Source of the DNA: Micromonospora globbae
Lineage (GTDB): Bacteria; Actinomycetota; Actinomycetes; Mycobacteriales; Micromonosporaceae
Reading direction: 5' to 3'
Assembly (NCBI RefSeq): GCF_003610785.1
Contig: NZ_RAQQ01000030.1
Span: forward strand, 1 to 53,743
Length of the DNA: 53,743 bases
Shown here: positions 22,774 through 31,378 of the stretch, piece after piece
Layout: each line of letters begins with the position of its first letter
How positions within the stretch are numbered: the first letter of the stretch is position 1
Translations under genes and position numbers: made by a program
The notes under the pieces: model-generated
Database searches by the model: none
Seen by the model: the letters and a program-made list of their open reading frames with translations, nothing else
What the model was told of the DNA's origin: nothing

Positions 22774-24111
22774 ATGAGCACCGGACGTGACGAGATCGCG
22801 GTGGTCGGCGCGGGACTGGCCGGTTGCCTGCTGGCCTGCTTCCTGGCCCGCCGCGGCTACCGGGTGGCGCTGTACGAGCGGCGGCCGGACCCGCGCACCG
22901 GGCGGGTCGAGCGGGGCCGCTCGATCAACCTGGCGCTGTCCGAGCGTGGCCTCGACGCGCTGCGCCGGATCGGCCTCGACGAGCAGGTGATGGCCGACGC
23001 GCTGCCGATGCGCGGCCGGATGATCCACCCGGTGGCCGGCGAGCCGCAGTTCCAGTCGTACAGCGCCACGGGCGACCGGGCGATCAACTCGATCAGCCGG
23101 GGCGCCCTGAACAACGCGCTGCTCGACGCGGCCACCGCGCTGCCGGGCGTGCGGATCGCCTTCGACCACCGGCTGGTCGGGCTCGACCCGGCCAGCGGCG
23201 AGATGACGTTCGAGACCCCGCGGGGCAAGGTGACCGCGTCCGCGCCGGTGGTCCTGGGCGCCGACGGGGCCGGGTCGGCCGTACGCGGGCAGCTGCTCGC
23301 GCACGGGCTGCTCACCGAGAGCCTGGACTTCCTCGACTACGGCTACAAGGAACTCACCATCCCGCCGCTGGGCGGCGACTTCGCGCTGGAGCCGGACGCG
23401 CTGCACATCTGGCCGCGCGGCACCTCGATGATGATCGCGCTGCCCAACCCGGACCGGTCCTTCACCTGCACGCTCTTCTGGCCGACGCACGGTACCGCGG
23501 CGTTCGCGTCGCTGGGCAGCCCGGCGGCGATCGAGCGGCACTTCGCCGAGCAGTACCCGGACCTGATCCCGCTCGCGCCGAACCTGGTCGACGACTACCA
23601 GCACAACCCCGTCGGGGTGCTCGGTACGGTCCGCTGCGCCCCCTGGCAGGCGAACGGAGTCGTGGGCCTGCTCGGCGACGCGGCCCACGCCATCGTGCCG
23701 TTCTACGGCCAGGGCGCGAACTGCGCCTTCGAGGACGTGGTCGAGCTGGACCGCTGCCTCGACGACTGCGACGACGACTGGGCGGCCGCGCTGCCGCTGT
23801 TCGAGCGGCGGCGGCAGCAGAACGTCGAGGCCATCGCCCAGATGGCCCTGGCGAACTTCGTGGAGATGCGGGACAAGGTGGCCTCGCCGCTGTTCCAGCT
23901 CGGCCGCCGGGTGGAGCACGCGCTGGAGCGGGCGCTGCCCGGCCGGTACGTTTCCCGGTACGAACTGGTGTCCTTCTCCACCACGCCGTACGCCGAGGTG
24001 GTCCGCCGGGTCCGCCGGCAGCACCAGGTGCTCGGTGCCGTCGCCGCGGGAGCGGCGGCGCTGCTGGCCGGCGCGGTCGGCACGGTGCTCAGCCGAGGGA
24101 GGCGTCGATGA
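22774..24111 (+). CDS. kmo: Kynurenine 3-monooxygenase with a C-terminal membrane helix
   Basis: FAD-dependent aromatic hydroxylase turning kynurenine into 3-hydroxykynurenine with NADPH and O2. It has the Rossmann GAGLAG (12-17), the DG motif LGADGAGS and GDAAHAIVPFYGQGANCAFED for the FAD ribityl and substrate region. The last 27 residues form one hydrophobic Ala/Gly/Leu/Val helix ending in SRGRRR. This recalls the membrane-anchoring C-terminus of mitochondrial KMO; as I remember it, the well-studied Pseudomonas enzyme is soluble. GGCGGAGCGGGGCG precedes the ATG. The stop overlaps the next start (ATGA). Length 445. Confidence 0.95.
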   Translation: MSTGRDEIAVVGAGLAGCLLACFLARRGYRVALYERRPDPRTGRVERGRSINLALSERGLDALRRIGLDEQVMADALPMRGRMIHPVAGEPQFQSYSATGDRAINSISRGALNNALLDAATALPGVRIAFDHRLVGLDPASGEMTFETPRGKVTASAPVVLGADGAGSAVRGQLLAHGLLTESLDFLDYGYKELTIPPLGGDFALEPDALHIWPRGTSMMIALPNPDRSFTCTLFWPTHGTAAFASLGSPAAIERHFAEQYPDLIPLAPNLVDDYQHNPVGVLGTVRCAPWQANGVVGLLGDAAHAIVPFYGQGANCAFEDVVELDRCLDDCDDDWAAALPLFERRRQQNVEAIAQMALANFVEMRDKVASPLFQLGRRVEHALERALPGRYVSRYELVSFSTTPYAEVVRRVRRQHQVLGAVAAGAAALLAGAVGTVLSRGRRR

Positions 24112-25616
24112 CCGTCACCTGGGACCCCCGCCTGATGACCGGCCGCGCGCCGGACGGGCCGGGGCTCCTGCGCAACTTCGTCGCCGGCGAGTTCGTCGCC
24201 GCCGGTCAGCGCTTCACGAAGGCCAGCCCGGTGACGGGCGAGCCGGTCTTCGAGGTCGTGGAGGCGGACGCATCCGCTGTGGACGACGCCGTGGCGGCGG
24301 CCCGGGCGGCGCTGCGCGGCCCGTGGGGCCGCATGGGCGAGCGGGAACGCGCCGAGGTGCTGCGGCGGATCGCCGACGAGCTGGAGCGCCGCTTCGACGA
24401 CCTGGTCACCGCCGAGGTGGCCGACACCGGCAAGTCCATCTCGCAGGCCCGTACGCTCGACATCCCGCGCGGCGCCGCCAACTTCCGGGCGTTCGCGGAG
24501 ATCGTCGCCACGGCGCCCACCGAGTCGTTCACCACCGTCACGCCGGGCGGCGGCCGGGCGCTCAACTACGCCGTCCGCAAGCCGGTCGGGGTGGTGGCCG
24601 TCATCGTGCCGTGGAACCTGCCGCTGCTGCTGCTCACCTGGAAGGTGGCGCCCGCGCTGGCCTGCGGCAACACCGTCGTGGTCAAGCCCAGCGAGGAGAC
24701 TCCGGCGTCGGCGACGCTGCTCGCCGAGGTGATGGCCGCGGCCGGCGTGCCGGCGGGGGTGTTCAACCTCGTGCACGGCTTCGGGCCGGGTTCGGCGGGG
24801 GAGCACCTCACCCGGCACCCCGGTGTCGACGCGATCACGTTCACCGGCGAGTCGGCCACCGGCAGCGCCATCATGCGGGCCGCCGCGGACGGCGTGAAGG
24901 CGGTCAGCTTCGAGCTGGGCGGCAAGAACGCCGGGCTGGTGTTCGCCGACGCCGACCTGGACGCGGCGGTGGCCGGGTCGGTGCGGTCCAGCTTCACCAA
25001 CGGCGGCCAGGTCTGCCTGTGCACCGAACGCATCTACGTGCAGCGGCCGGTCTTCGAGGAGTTCACGGCGCGGCTCGCGAAGCGGGCCGGTGAGCTGGCG
25101 TACGGGTGGCCGACCGACGAGGCCACCGCCACCATGCCGCTGATCTCGCACGGTCACCGGGCCAAGGTGCTGGGCCACTACGACCTCGCCCGCGCGGAGG
25201 GCGCGCAGGTGCTCACCGGGGGCGGCACGCCCCGCTTCGGAGACGCCCGCGACGGCGGCGCGTACGTGCAGCCCACCGTGCTGACCGGGCTCGGCCCGGA
25301 CACCCGGACCAACCGGGAGGAGATCTTCGGCCCGGTCGTGCACGTGGCGCCGTTCGACGACGAGGACGAGGCGTACGCCCTCGCGAACGGCACCGAGTAC
25401 GGTCTCGCGGCGACGGTGTGGACCCGGGACGTGGGTCGGGCGCACCGGGCCGGCGCCCGGCTCGACGCGGGCATCGTCTGGGTGAACACCTGGTTCCTGC
25501 GCGACCTGCGTACCCCGTTCGGCGGGGTGAAGGCGTCCGGCATCGGCCGCGAGGGCGGCGTGCACTCCCTGGACTTCTACTCCGAACTCACCAACGTCTG
25601 CGTGGACCTGTCATGA
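24108..25616 (+). CDS. 2-Aminomuconate 6-semialdehyde dehydrogenase
   Basis: NAD-dependent ALDH-superfamily enzyme oxidising 2-aminomuconate semialdehyde to 2-aminomuconate, competing with cyclisation to picolinate. N170 (VPWNLPL), E269 (SFELGGKN), C303 (GGQVCLC) and R121 each align one residue after the positions I remember for Pseudomonas AMSDH (N169, E268, C302, R120). Other conserved ALDH parts are GNTVVVKPSEETP, FTGESATG and EEIFGPV. A hydroxymuconic semialdehyde dehydrogenase is the close alternative, but the operon decides for AMSDH. The ATG overlaps the kmo stop. 502 residues, normal length. Confidence 0.92.
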   Translation: MTVTWDPRLMTGRAPDGPGLLRNFVAGEFVAAGQRFTKASPVTGEPVFEVVEADASAVDDAVAAARAALRGPWGRMGERERAEVLRRIADELERRFDDLVTAEVADTGKSISQARTLDIPRGAANFRAFAEIVATAPTESFTTVTPGGGRALNYAVRKPVGVVAVIVPWNLPLLLLTWKVAPALACGNTVVVKPSEETPASATLLAEVMAAAGVPAGVFNLVHGFGPGSAGEHLTRHPGVDAITFTGESATGSAIMRAAADGVKAVSFELGGKNAGLVFADADLDAAVAGSVRSSFTNGGQVCLCTERIYVQRPVFEEFTARLAKRAGELAYGWPTDEATATMPLISHGHRAKVLGHYDLARAEGAQVLTGGGTPRFGDARDGGAYVQPTVLTGLGPDTRTNREEIFGPVVHVAPFDDEDEAYALANGTEYGLAATVWTRDVGRAHRAGARLDAGIVWVNTWFLRDLRTPFGGVKASGIGREGGVHSLDFYSELTNVCVDLS

Positions 25617-26419
25617 CCGGCATCTCGATCGACCTCGAGGCGGCCAACCGCGAACTGGCCGAGGCCCGCACCAGCGGGAAACCCTGCCCGCCGTTACGCG
25701 GGCGGCTGCTGCCCGAGGGGGACGTCGAGTCGGCGTACCGGGTGCAGCAGCTCCAGACGCGCGCCTGGCAGGGCCGCGGCGAGCGCCGGGTGGGCGCGAA
25801 GATCGGGCTGACGTCCCGGGCCGTGCAGGAGAGCCTCGGCGTCTTCCAGCCGGACTTCGGGGTGCTCACCGACGCCATGGCGGTCGGCGACGGCGTCGAG
25901 GTGCCGATACGGCGGCTGCTCCAGCCCCGCGTGGAGGCGGAGGTGGCGTTCGTGCTCGGCGCGGACCTGACCGACGAGCGGGTCACCACGGCCGACCTGA
26001 TCCGCGCGGTCGACCACCTGCTGCCGGCCATCGAGATCGTCGACTCCCGCATCGCCGGCTGGGACATCTCCATCGTGGACACGGTGGCGGACAACGCCTC
26101 CAGCGGGCTGTTCGTGCTCGGCACGACGCCCCGTCGCCTCGCCGACGTGGACCTGCGGCTGTGCGGCATGGTGCTGGAGCACGCGGGGGAGCCGGTGTCG
26201 GTGGGCGCCGGCGCCGCCTGCCTGGGCAACCCGCTGCACGCCCTGGAGTGGCTCGCGCGGACGCTGGCGCGCACCGGCGACCCGCTGCGGGCGGGTGACG
26301 TCGTGCTCTCCGGTGCGCTCGGTCCCATGGTGCCGGTCACGCCCGGCGCCGCGTACGAGGCGCGCATCTCCGGTCTCGGCTCGGTGCGCACCTGCTTCTC
26401 GAAGGAGGGTGAGCGATGA
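25613..26419 (+). CDS. 2-Oxopent-4-enoate hydratase
   Basis: MhpD/DmpE-type metal-dependent hydratase adding water to 2-hydroxypenta-2,4-dienoate to give 4-hydroxy-2-oxovalerate. The FAH-like fold is evident from GAKIGLTSRAVQESLG, the metal-site PRVEAEVAFVLG, IEIVDSRI and DTVADNASSG. It is a paralogue of the decarboxylase at 28457; the assignment to hydratase comes from MhpD-like features (GLTS-AVQ, cluster order) and is somewhat interchangeable with it. Start overlaps the dehydrogenase stop; 268 residues. Confidence 0.9.
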   Translation: MTGISIDLEAANRELAEARTSGKPCPPLRGRLLPEGDVESAYRVQQLQTRAWQGRGERRVGAKIGLTSRAVQESLGVFQPDFGVLTDAMAVGDGVEVPIRRLLQPRVEAEVAFVLGADLTDERVTTADLIRAVDHLLPAIEIVDSRIAGWDISIVDTVADNASSGLFVLGTTPRRLADVDLRLCGMVLEHAGEPVSVGAGAACLGNPLHALEWLARTLARTGDPLRAGDVVLSGALGPMVPVTPGAAYEARISGLGSVRTCFSKEGER

Positions 26420-27348
26420 GTGTCGGAGTGGCGGTGCTCGGGTCCGGCAACATCGGCACCGACCTGATGATCAAGGTGCTCCGGCTCGGTGACCGGCTGC
26501 GGATGGTCGCGATGGCCGGCATCGACCCGGACTCCGACGGTCTGGCCCGGGCGCGCCGCCTCGGCGTGGCCACCACGGCCGACGGCGTGGACGGGCTCGT
26601 CGCCATGCCGGAGTTCGCCGACGTCGAGGTGGTCTTCGACGCCACCTCGGCCGGGGCGCACCGGCACAACGACGCGGTCCTGGCCGCGCACGGGCGGACG
26701 GTCGTCGACCTGACCCCGGCCGCGATCGGCCCGTACGTGGTCCCGCCGGTGAACCTCGACGAGCACCTGCACGAGCGCAACCTCAACATGGTCACCTGCG
26801 GCGGGCAGGCCACCGTGCCGATCGTCGCGGCCGTCGGCCGGGTCACCCCGGTGGCGTACGGGGAGATCGTCGCGTCGATCGCCTCGAAGTCGGCCGGCCC
26901 GGGCACCCGGGCCAACATCGACGAGTTCACCGAGACCACCGCCCGGGCCATCGAGGTGGTGGGCGGCGCCGAGCGGGGCAAGGCGATCATCGTGCTCAAC
27001 CCCGCCGACCCGCCGCTGCTCATGCGGGACACCGTCTACTGCCTCTGCCCCGACGCCGACGCCGACACCGCGGCGGTCGCCGCCTCGGTGGCGGAGATGG
27101 TGGCGACCGTGCAGGAGTACGTGCCCGGCTACCGGCTCAAGCAGGACGTGCAGTTCGACCGGGTGGACACCTACCTGCCGTCGCTGGGCCGTCGCGTGTC
27201 CGGGCTGCTGGTCTCGGTCTTCCTGGAGGTCTCCGGCGCCGGGCACTACCTGCCCGCGTACGCCGGCAACCTGGACATCATGACCTCGGCCGCGCTGCGT
27301 ACCGCGGAGCGGCTGGTGGCGCTGCGCGGCCAGGAGGTGACCGCGTGA
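26416..27348 (+). CDS. Acetaldehyde dehydrogenase (acylating), MhpF/DmpF type
   Basis: Converts acetaldehyde plus CoA and NAD to acetyl-CoA. The 310-residue chain has an N-terminal Rossmann motif LGSGNIGTDL (8-17), a catalytic Cys in NMVTCGGQATVP (C128) and the aldolase-contacting C-terminal region with GHYLPAYAGNLDIMTSAA. In this family it forms a channelling complex with the aldolase encoded immediately downstream, which explains the tight overlap (ATGA-type on both sides). Confidence 0.96.
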   Translation: MSVGVAVLGSGNIGTDLMIKVLRLGDRLRMVAMAGIDPDSDGLARARRLGVATTADGVDGLVAMPEFADVEVVFDATSAGAHRHNDAVLAAHGRTVVDLTPAAIGPYVVPPVNLDEHLHERNLNMVTCGGQATVPIVAAVGRVTPVAYGEIVASIASKSAGPGTRANIDEFTETTARAIEVVGGAERGKAIIVLNPADPPLLMRDTVYCLCPDADADTAAVAASVAEMVATVQEYVPGYRLKQDVQFDRVDTYLPSLGRRVSGLLVSVFLEVSGAGHYLPAYAGNLDIMTSAALRTAERLVALRGQEVTA

Positions 27349-28460
27349 CCGACCTGTACATCCAGGACGTGACGCTGCGCGACGGCATGCACGCCATCGC
27401 CCACCGGTACACCGTCGACCAGGTCCGCACGATCGCCGCGGCGCTGGACGCGGCCGGGGTGGCCGCCATCGAGGTGGCGCACGGCGACGGGCTCGCCGGG
27501 TCGAGCGTCAACTACGGCCCCGGCGCGGCCAGCGACGCCGAGTGGATCGCCGCGGCGGCGGAGGTGCTCACGAGCGCGAAGCTCACCACCCTGCTGCTGC
27601 CGGGCATCGGCACCATCGCCGACCTGAAGGCCGCGCGGGCGCTCGGCGTGACGAGCGTACGCATCGCCACCCACTGCACCGAGGCGGACATCGCGGCGCA
27701 GCACATCTCCTGGGCCCGGGAGAACGGCATGGACGTCTCCGGGTTCCTCATGATGTCGCACATGAACGACCCGGCCGGCCTCGCCGCCCAGGCCAAGCTC
27801 ATGGAGTCGTACGGCGCGCACTGCGTCTACGTCACCGACTCCGGCGGCCGGCTGCTGATGTCCGACGTGGCGCAGCGGATCGACGCGTACCGGCAGGTGC
27901 TGGAGCCGGAGACGCAGATCGGCATCCACGCGCACCACAACCTGTCGCTCGGGGTGGCGAACAGCGTGGTCGCCGTCGAGCACGGGCGGATCCTCGGTGA
28001 CGCGCCGGCCGGCCCGGACGCCCCGCACGGGCGGACGGTGCGGGTGGACGCCTCGCTGGCCGGCATGGGCGCGGGCGCCGGGAACGCGCCGCTGGAGGTG
28101 TTCGTGGCCGTCGCCGAGCTGCACGGCTGGAAGCACGGCTGCGACGTGTTCGCGCTCATGGACGCGGCCGACGACCTGGTGCGGCCGTTGCAGGACCGGC
28201 CGGTGCAGGTCGACCGGGAGACGCTCTCGCTCGGCTACGCCGGGGTGTACTCGAGCTTCCTGCGGCACGCCGAACGCGCCTCGGCGAAGTACGGCGTGGA
28301 CGTCCGCTCGATCCTCGTCGAGCTGGGCCGCCGCCGGATGGTCGGCGGCCAGGAGGACATGATCGTCGACGTGGCGCTGGACCTGGCCGGCCGGCGCGAC
28401 CAGGACCCGGCGGGCGACCAGCTCCCGGTGGGCCGGGGCGACCGGGAGGAACGGGCATGA
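27345..28460 (+). CDS. 4-Hydroxy-2-oxovalerate aldolase, MhpE/DmpG type
   Basis: Mn-dependent class II aldolase splitting 4-hydroxy-2-oxovalerate into pyruvate and acetaldehyde, which is channelled to the partner dehydrogenase. Visible are DVTLRDGMHAIAHRY with the metal-binding Asp and active-site Arg, YVTDSGGRLLMSDV, and IHAHHNLSLGVANS with the two metal-ligand histidines. At 371 residues it is about 25 longer than DmpG because of a charged Asp/Arg/Gly-rich C-terminal tail (RRDQDPAGDQL onward). It starts at GTG overlapping the previous stop. Confidence 0.96.
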   Translation: MTDLYIQDVTLRDGMHAIAHRYTVDQVRTIAAALDAAGVAAIEVAHGDGLAGSSVNYGPGAASDAEWIAAAAEVLTSAKLTTLLLPGIGTIADLKAARALGVTSVRIATHCTEADIAAQHISWARENGMDVSGFLMMSHMNDPAGLAAQAKLMESYGAHCVYVTDSGGRLLMSDVAQRIDAYRQVLEPETQIGIHAHHNLSLGVANSVVAVEHGRILGDAPAGPDAPHGRTVRVDASLAGMGAGAGNAPLEVFVAVAELHGWKHGCDVFALMDAADDLVRPLQDRPVQVDRETLSLGYAGVYSSFLRHAERASAKYGVDVRSILVELGRRRMVGGQEDMIVDVALDLAGRRDQDPAGDQLPVGRGDREERA

Positions 28461-29230
28461 TCGGACCGGACGTGGCGGGGATCGCCGAGAAGCTGGGCGC
28501 GGCCGCCGACACGGCCACGGCCATCGGCCAGCTCGCCGCCGAGACCGGCCTCGACGTCGACGCCGCGTACGCGGTGCAGACCGCGCTGCTGCAACGCCGG
28601 CTGGACCGGGGTGAGCGGCTCGTCGGGCTCAAGATGGGGCTCACCAGCCGGGCGAAGATGGCCCAGGTCGGCGTGGACGAGGTGATCTGGGGGCGGCTCA
28701 CCGACGCGATGCGGGTGCCCGACGGGGGCGCGGTGGACGTCGGCGCGTACATCCATCCGCGGGTGGAACCGGAGGTGGCGTTCCTGCTGGACCGCCTGCC
28801 CGGCCCGGGCGAGCCGGTCGGCGACTTCACCGACGCGGTCCGCGCGGTCGCCCCGGCGATCGAGCTGATCGACTCCCGGTACGCCAACTTCACGTTCTCG
28901 CTGCCCGACGTGATCGCCGACAACACCTCGGCCGCCGCGTTCGTCATCGGCCCCTGGTCGCCCGTGCCGGACGGCCTGGACAACCTGGGTGTGCTGCTGG
29001 AGATCGACGGGCGGGTGGCCCAGGTGGGCTCGACGGCGGCGATCCTCGGCGACCCGCGCCGCGCGCTCGACGAGGGGATCCGGCTGGCGGGCCGGCACGG
29101 GGTCCGGCTGCGCGAGGGCTGGGTGTTCCTGGCCGGGGCCGCGACCGCCGCGGTGCCGCTGCGCCCCGGCGCGCACGTGCGGGCCGTCGTCGAGAAGCTC
29201 GGTGCCGCGTCGCTGCGGGCGGCGTCGTGA
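28457..29230 (+). CDS. 4-Oxalocrotonate (2-oxo-3-hexenedioate) decarboxylase
   Basis: Metal-dependent decarboxylase making 2-hydroxypentadienoate for the hydratase; the two proteins form a complex in related meta pathways. Family marks: GLKMGLTSRAKMAQVGV, HPRVEPEVAFLLDR (metal site), IELIDSRYANFTFSLPDVIADN. The KMGLTSRAKM and NFTF segments favour decarboxylase over hydratase. The ATG overlaps the aldolase stop; 257 residues. A 129-base gap, the largest inside the first ten genes, follows before the RidA gene. Confidence 0.92.
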   Translation: MIGPDVAGIAEKLGAAADTATAIGQLAAETGLDVDAAYAVQTALLQRRLDRGERLVGLKMGLTSRAKMAQVGVDEVIWGRLTDAMRVPDGGAVDVGAYIHPRVEPEVAFLLDRLPGPGEPVGDFTDAVRAVAPAIELIDSRYANFTFSLPDVIADNTSAAAFVIGPWSPVPDGLDNLGVLLEIDGRVAQVGSTAAILGDPRRALDEGIRLAGRHGVRLREGWVFLAGAATAAVPLRPGAHVRAVVEKLGAASLRAAS

Positions 29231-29359
29231 CCCGCGCCGGGCGGCCTACCCCGCTGCGGGCGGTCGGGCCTGACGCCTCGACCCGGCCGCCGGCCCGCAA
29301 CGCCGGGGGGCCCGCCGGGAACCTCGTCGTGGTCACCGTCCCCGCGTCGGAGGCCGGAG

Positions 29360-29797
29360 GTGGTCGACGTGGGTGACGGCGCGAAGGTGGTGCCGGGCAA
29401 GGCCGTGCCGCGCGGCGCGTTCCCGCACGTCAAGGTGGCCGGCGGGTTCGTCTTCGTCTCCGGTACGTCGTCCCGGCGGCCGGACAACACGTTCGCGGGC
29501 GTCGAGGTGGACGAGTTCGGCACGACCAACCTGGACATCCGGGTGCAGACGCGCGCCGTCATCGAGAACGTCCGGGACCTGCTGCGCTCGGTCGGCGCGG
29601 ACCTGTCCGATCTCGTCCAGGTGACCACCTACCTCGTGAACATGAACGACTTCGGCGGCTACAACGAGGTGTGGGCGGAGTTCTTCGACGCCACCGGACC
29701 CACCCGGACCACGGTCGCCGTACACCAGTTGCCCCACCCGCACCTGCTCATCGAGATACAGGCCGTGGCCCTTCTTCCCTCAGGAGGTCAGTCGTGA
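29360..29797 (+). CDS. RidA/YjgF-family protein, probable 2-aminomuconate deaminase
   Basis: About 145 residues with the RidA fold: GFVFVSGTSSRRPDN, TRAVIENVRDLLRSVGADLSDLVQVTTYLVNMNDF and a C-terminal PHPHLLIEIQAVAL. Known 2-aminomuconate deaminases of nitrobenzene and 2-nitrobenzoate pathways belong to this family and give 4-oxalocrotonate plus ammonia, exactly the missing step between its neighbours. The general enamine deaminase role of RidA is the alternative, but the location favours the specific one. GGAGGCCGGAGG precedes the GTG at 29360; a second GTG at 29369 is possible. The stop overlaps the next start. Confidence 0.87.
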   Translation: MVDVGDGAKVVPGKAVPRGAFPHVKVAGGFVFVSGTSSRRPDNTFAGVEVDEFGTTNLDIRVQTRAVIENVRDLLRSVGADLSDLVQVTTYLVNMNDFGGYNEVWAEFFDATGPTRTTVAVHQLPHPHLLIEIQAVALLPSGGQS

Positions 29798-30318
29798 GCG
29801 AGATCGCCGAGCCGTTCAGCTTTCCCGGGTGGATCGCCGAGAACCAGCACCTGCTCAAGCCTCCGGTCGGCAACAAGGAGATGCTGCCGGGCAGCGACGA
29901 CTTCATCGTCATGGTGGTCGGCGGGCCGAACCAGCGCACCGACTTCCACGTCGACCCGTACGAGGAGTTCTTCTACCAGGTCAAGGGCAACATGCACGTC
30001 AACCTGATGCTGCCGGAGGGGCCGCGTACGGTCCACATCCGCGAGGGTCAGATGTGGATGCTGCCGCGCAACACCCCGCACTCGCCGCAGCGGCCGGAGG
30101 CCGGCTCGATCGGGATGGTGATCGAGCGGGTCCGCGAGGAGGGCACGCTGGAGAAGTTCCAGTGGTACTGCCCCGAGTGCCACCACAAGGTGCACGAGGT
30201 CGAGCTCCAGGTCCGGGACATCGCGGCCGACCTGCCCCCGGTGTTCCAGGCGTTCTACGCCGACGAGAAGGCGCGCACCTGTGACAACTGCGGTGCGCTG
30301 CACCCGGGCAAGGGCTGA
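29794..30318 (+). CDS. 3-Hydroxyanthranilate 3,4-dioxygenase
   Basis: Cupin Fe(II) extradiol dioxygenase opening 3-hydroxyanthranilate to 2-amino-3-carboxymuconate semialdehyde. Metal ligands H52, E58 and H96 lie in FHVDPYEEFFYQ and NTPHSPQRP; R48 fits the substrate-binding Arg. A second, rubredoxin-like iron site is complete: C126-x2-C129 (CPEC) and C163-x2-C166 (CDNC), as in the Cupriavidus enzyme. GTG start after CAGGAGGTC, overlapping the RidA stop. 174 residues, full length. Confidence 0.96.
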   Translation: MSEIAEPFSFPGWIAENQHLLKPPVGNKEMLPGSDDFIVMVVGGPNQRTDFHVDPYEEFFYQVKGNMHVNLMLPEGPRTVHIREGQMWMLPRNTPHSPQRPEAGSIGMVIERVREEGTLEKFQWYCPECHHKVHEVELQVRDIAADLPPVFQAFYADEKARTCDNCGALHPGKG

Positions 30319-31319
30319 TGGGCGCACCGGTGGTCGACGTGCACACGCACGTCGTACCCAGGGGATGGCCGGACCTCGCCGCGGCGTGCGGCGGGTCCGG
30401 CTGGCCGTGGCTGCGGATCGACTCCGAGCGTGCCGCCATGATCATGGTGGGGGAGACGGAGTTCCGGCCGGTCGGCGCCGAGTGCTGGGACGCGCCGACG
30501 CGGCTGGCCGACATGGACACCGACGGCGTGGACGTCCAGGTCGTCTCGCCCACCCCGGTCTTCTTCAGCTACGACCGGCCCGCCGACCAGGCCGTGAAGG
30601 TCGCCCGCGTCTTCAACGACCTCACGCTGTCGGTGACCGCCGCCGGTGGCGGCCGGCTGGTCCCGTTCTGCCAGGTGCCGCTCCAGGACCCGGACGCCGC
30701 CTGCGCCGAGCTGGACCGGTGCCTCGCGGCCGGCCACGTCGGCGTGGAGATCGGCAACCACGTCGGCGACCGGGACCTCGACGACGCCGGGATCGTGCAG
30801 TTCCTGACCCACTGCGCGCAGGTGGGCGCCCCGGTCTTCGTCCACCCCTGGGACATGCCGGGCGGGCCGCGCCTGGACCGCTGGATGGCCCGCTGGCTCA
30901 CCGGCATGCCGGCCGAGACGCACCTGTCGGTGCTGGCGCTGATCCTCGGCGGTGTCTTCGACCGCGTGCCCGACACGCTGCGGATCTGCTTCGCGCACGG
31001 CGGTGGCAGCTTCCCGTTCTGGCTCGGCCGCGCCGACAACGCCTGGCACCGTCGCGGCGACCTCGTCCGCGGCGCCTCCACGGCGCCGCCCAGCGCCTAC
31101 GTCGACCGGTTCCTCGTCGACTCGGTCGTCTTCGACCCGGCGGCGCTGCGGCTGCTCGTGGACACCATGGGGGAGGACCGGGTGCTGCTCGGCAGCGACT
31201 ACCCGTACCCGCTGGGGGAGCGGCCGGTCGGGCAGGTGGTCCGCAAGGCCGACTTCCTCACGCCGGACCAGCGGGAGAAGCTGCTGTCCCGCAACGCCCT
31301 GCGTTTCCTCGGCCGGTAG
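30318..31319 (+). CDS. 2-Amino-3-carboxymuconate-6-semialdehyde decarboxylase
   Basis: Zn-dependent amidohydrolase-superfamily decarboxylase that diverts ACMS from quinolinate (NAD) formation to catabolism. H9 and H11 in VDVHTHVVPRGWP, a third His in FVHPWDMPGG, FAHGGGSFPFWLGR, and the Asp in LLGSDYPYPLGE make up the expected site. Start overlaps the dioxygenase stop (TGATG). At 333 residues it matches bacterial ACMSD (about 335). Confidence 0.95.
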   Translation: MGAPVVDVHTHVVPRGWPDLAAACGGSGWPWLRIDSERAAMIMVGETEFRPVGAECWDAPTRLADMDTDGVDVQVVSPTPVFFSYDRPADQAVKVARVFNDLTLSVTAAGGGRLVPFCQVPLQDPDAACAELDRCLAAGHVGVEIGNHVGDRDLDDAGIVQFLTHCAQVGAPVFVHPWDMPGGPRLDRWMARWLTGMPAETHLSVLALILGGVFDRVPDTLRICFAHGGGSFPFWLGRADNAWHRRGDLVRGASTAPPSAYVDRFLVDSVVFDPAALRLLVDTMGEDRVLLGSDYPYPLGERPVGQVVRKADFLTPDQREKLLSRNALRFLGR

Positions 31320-31378
31320 CGCGGCCCGGACGACGTGTCTTTCCCGCCGGCCGGCCCGCCGGCGGGCAGGATGGGGGC

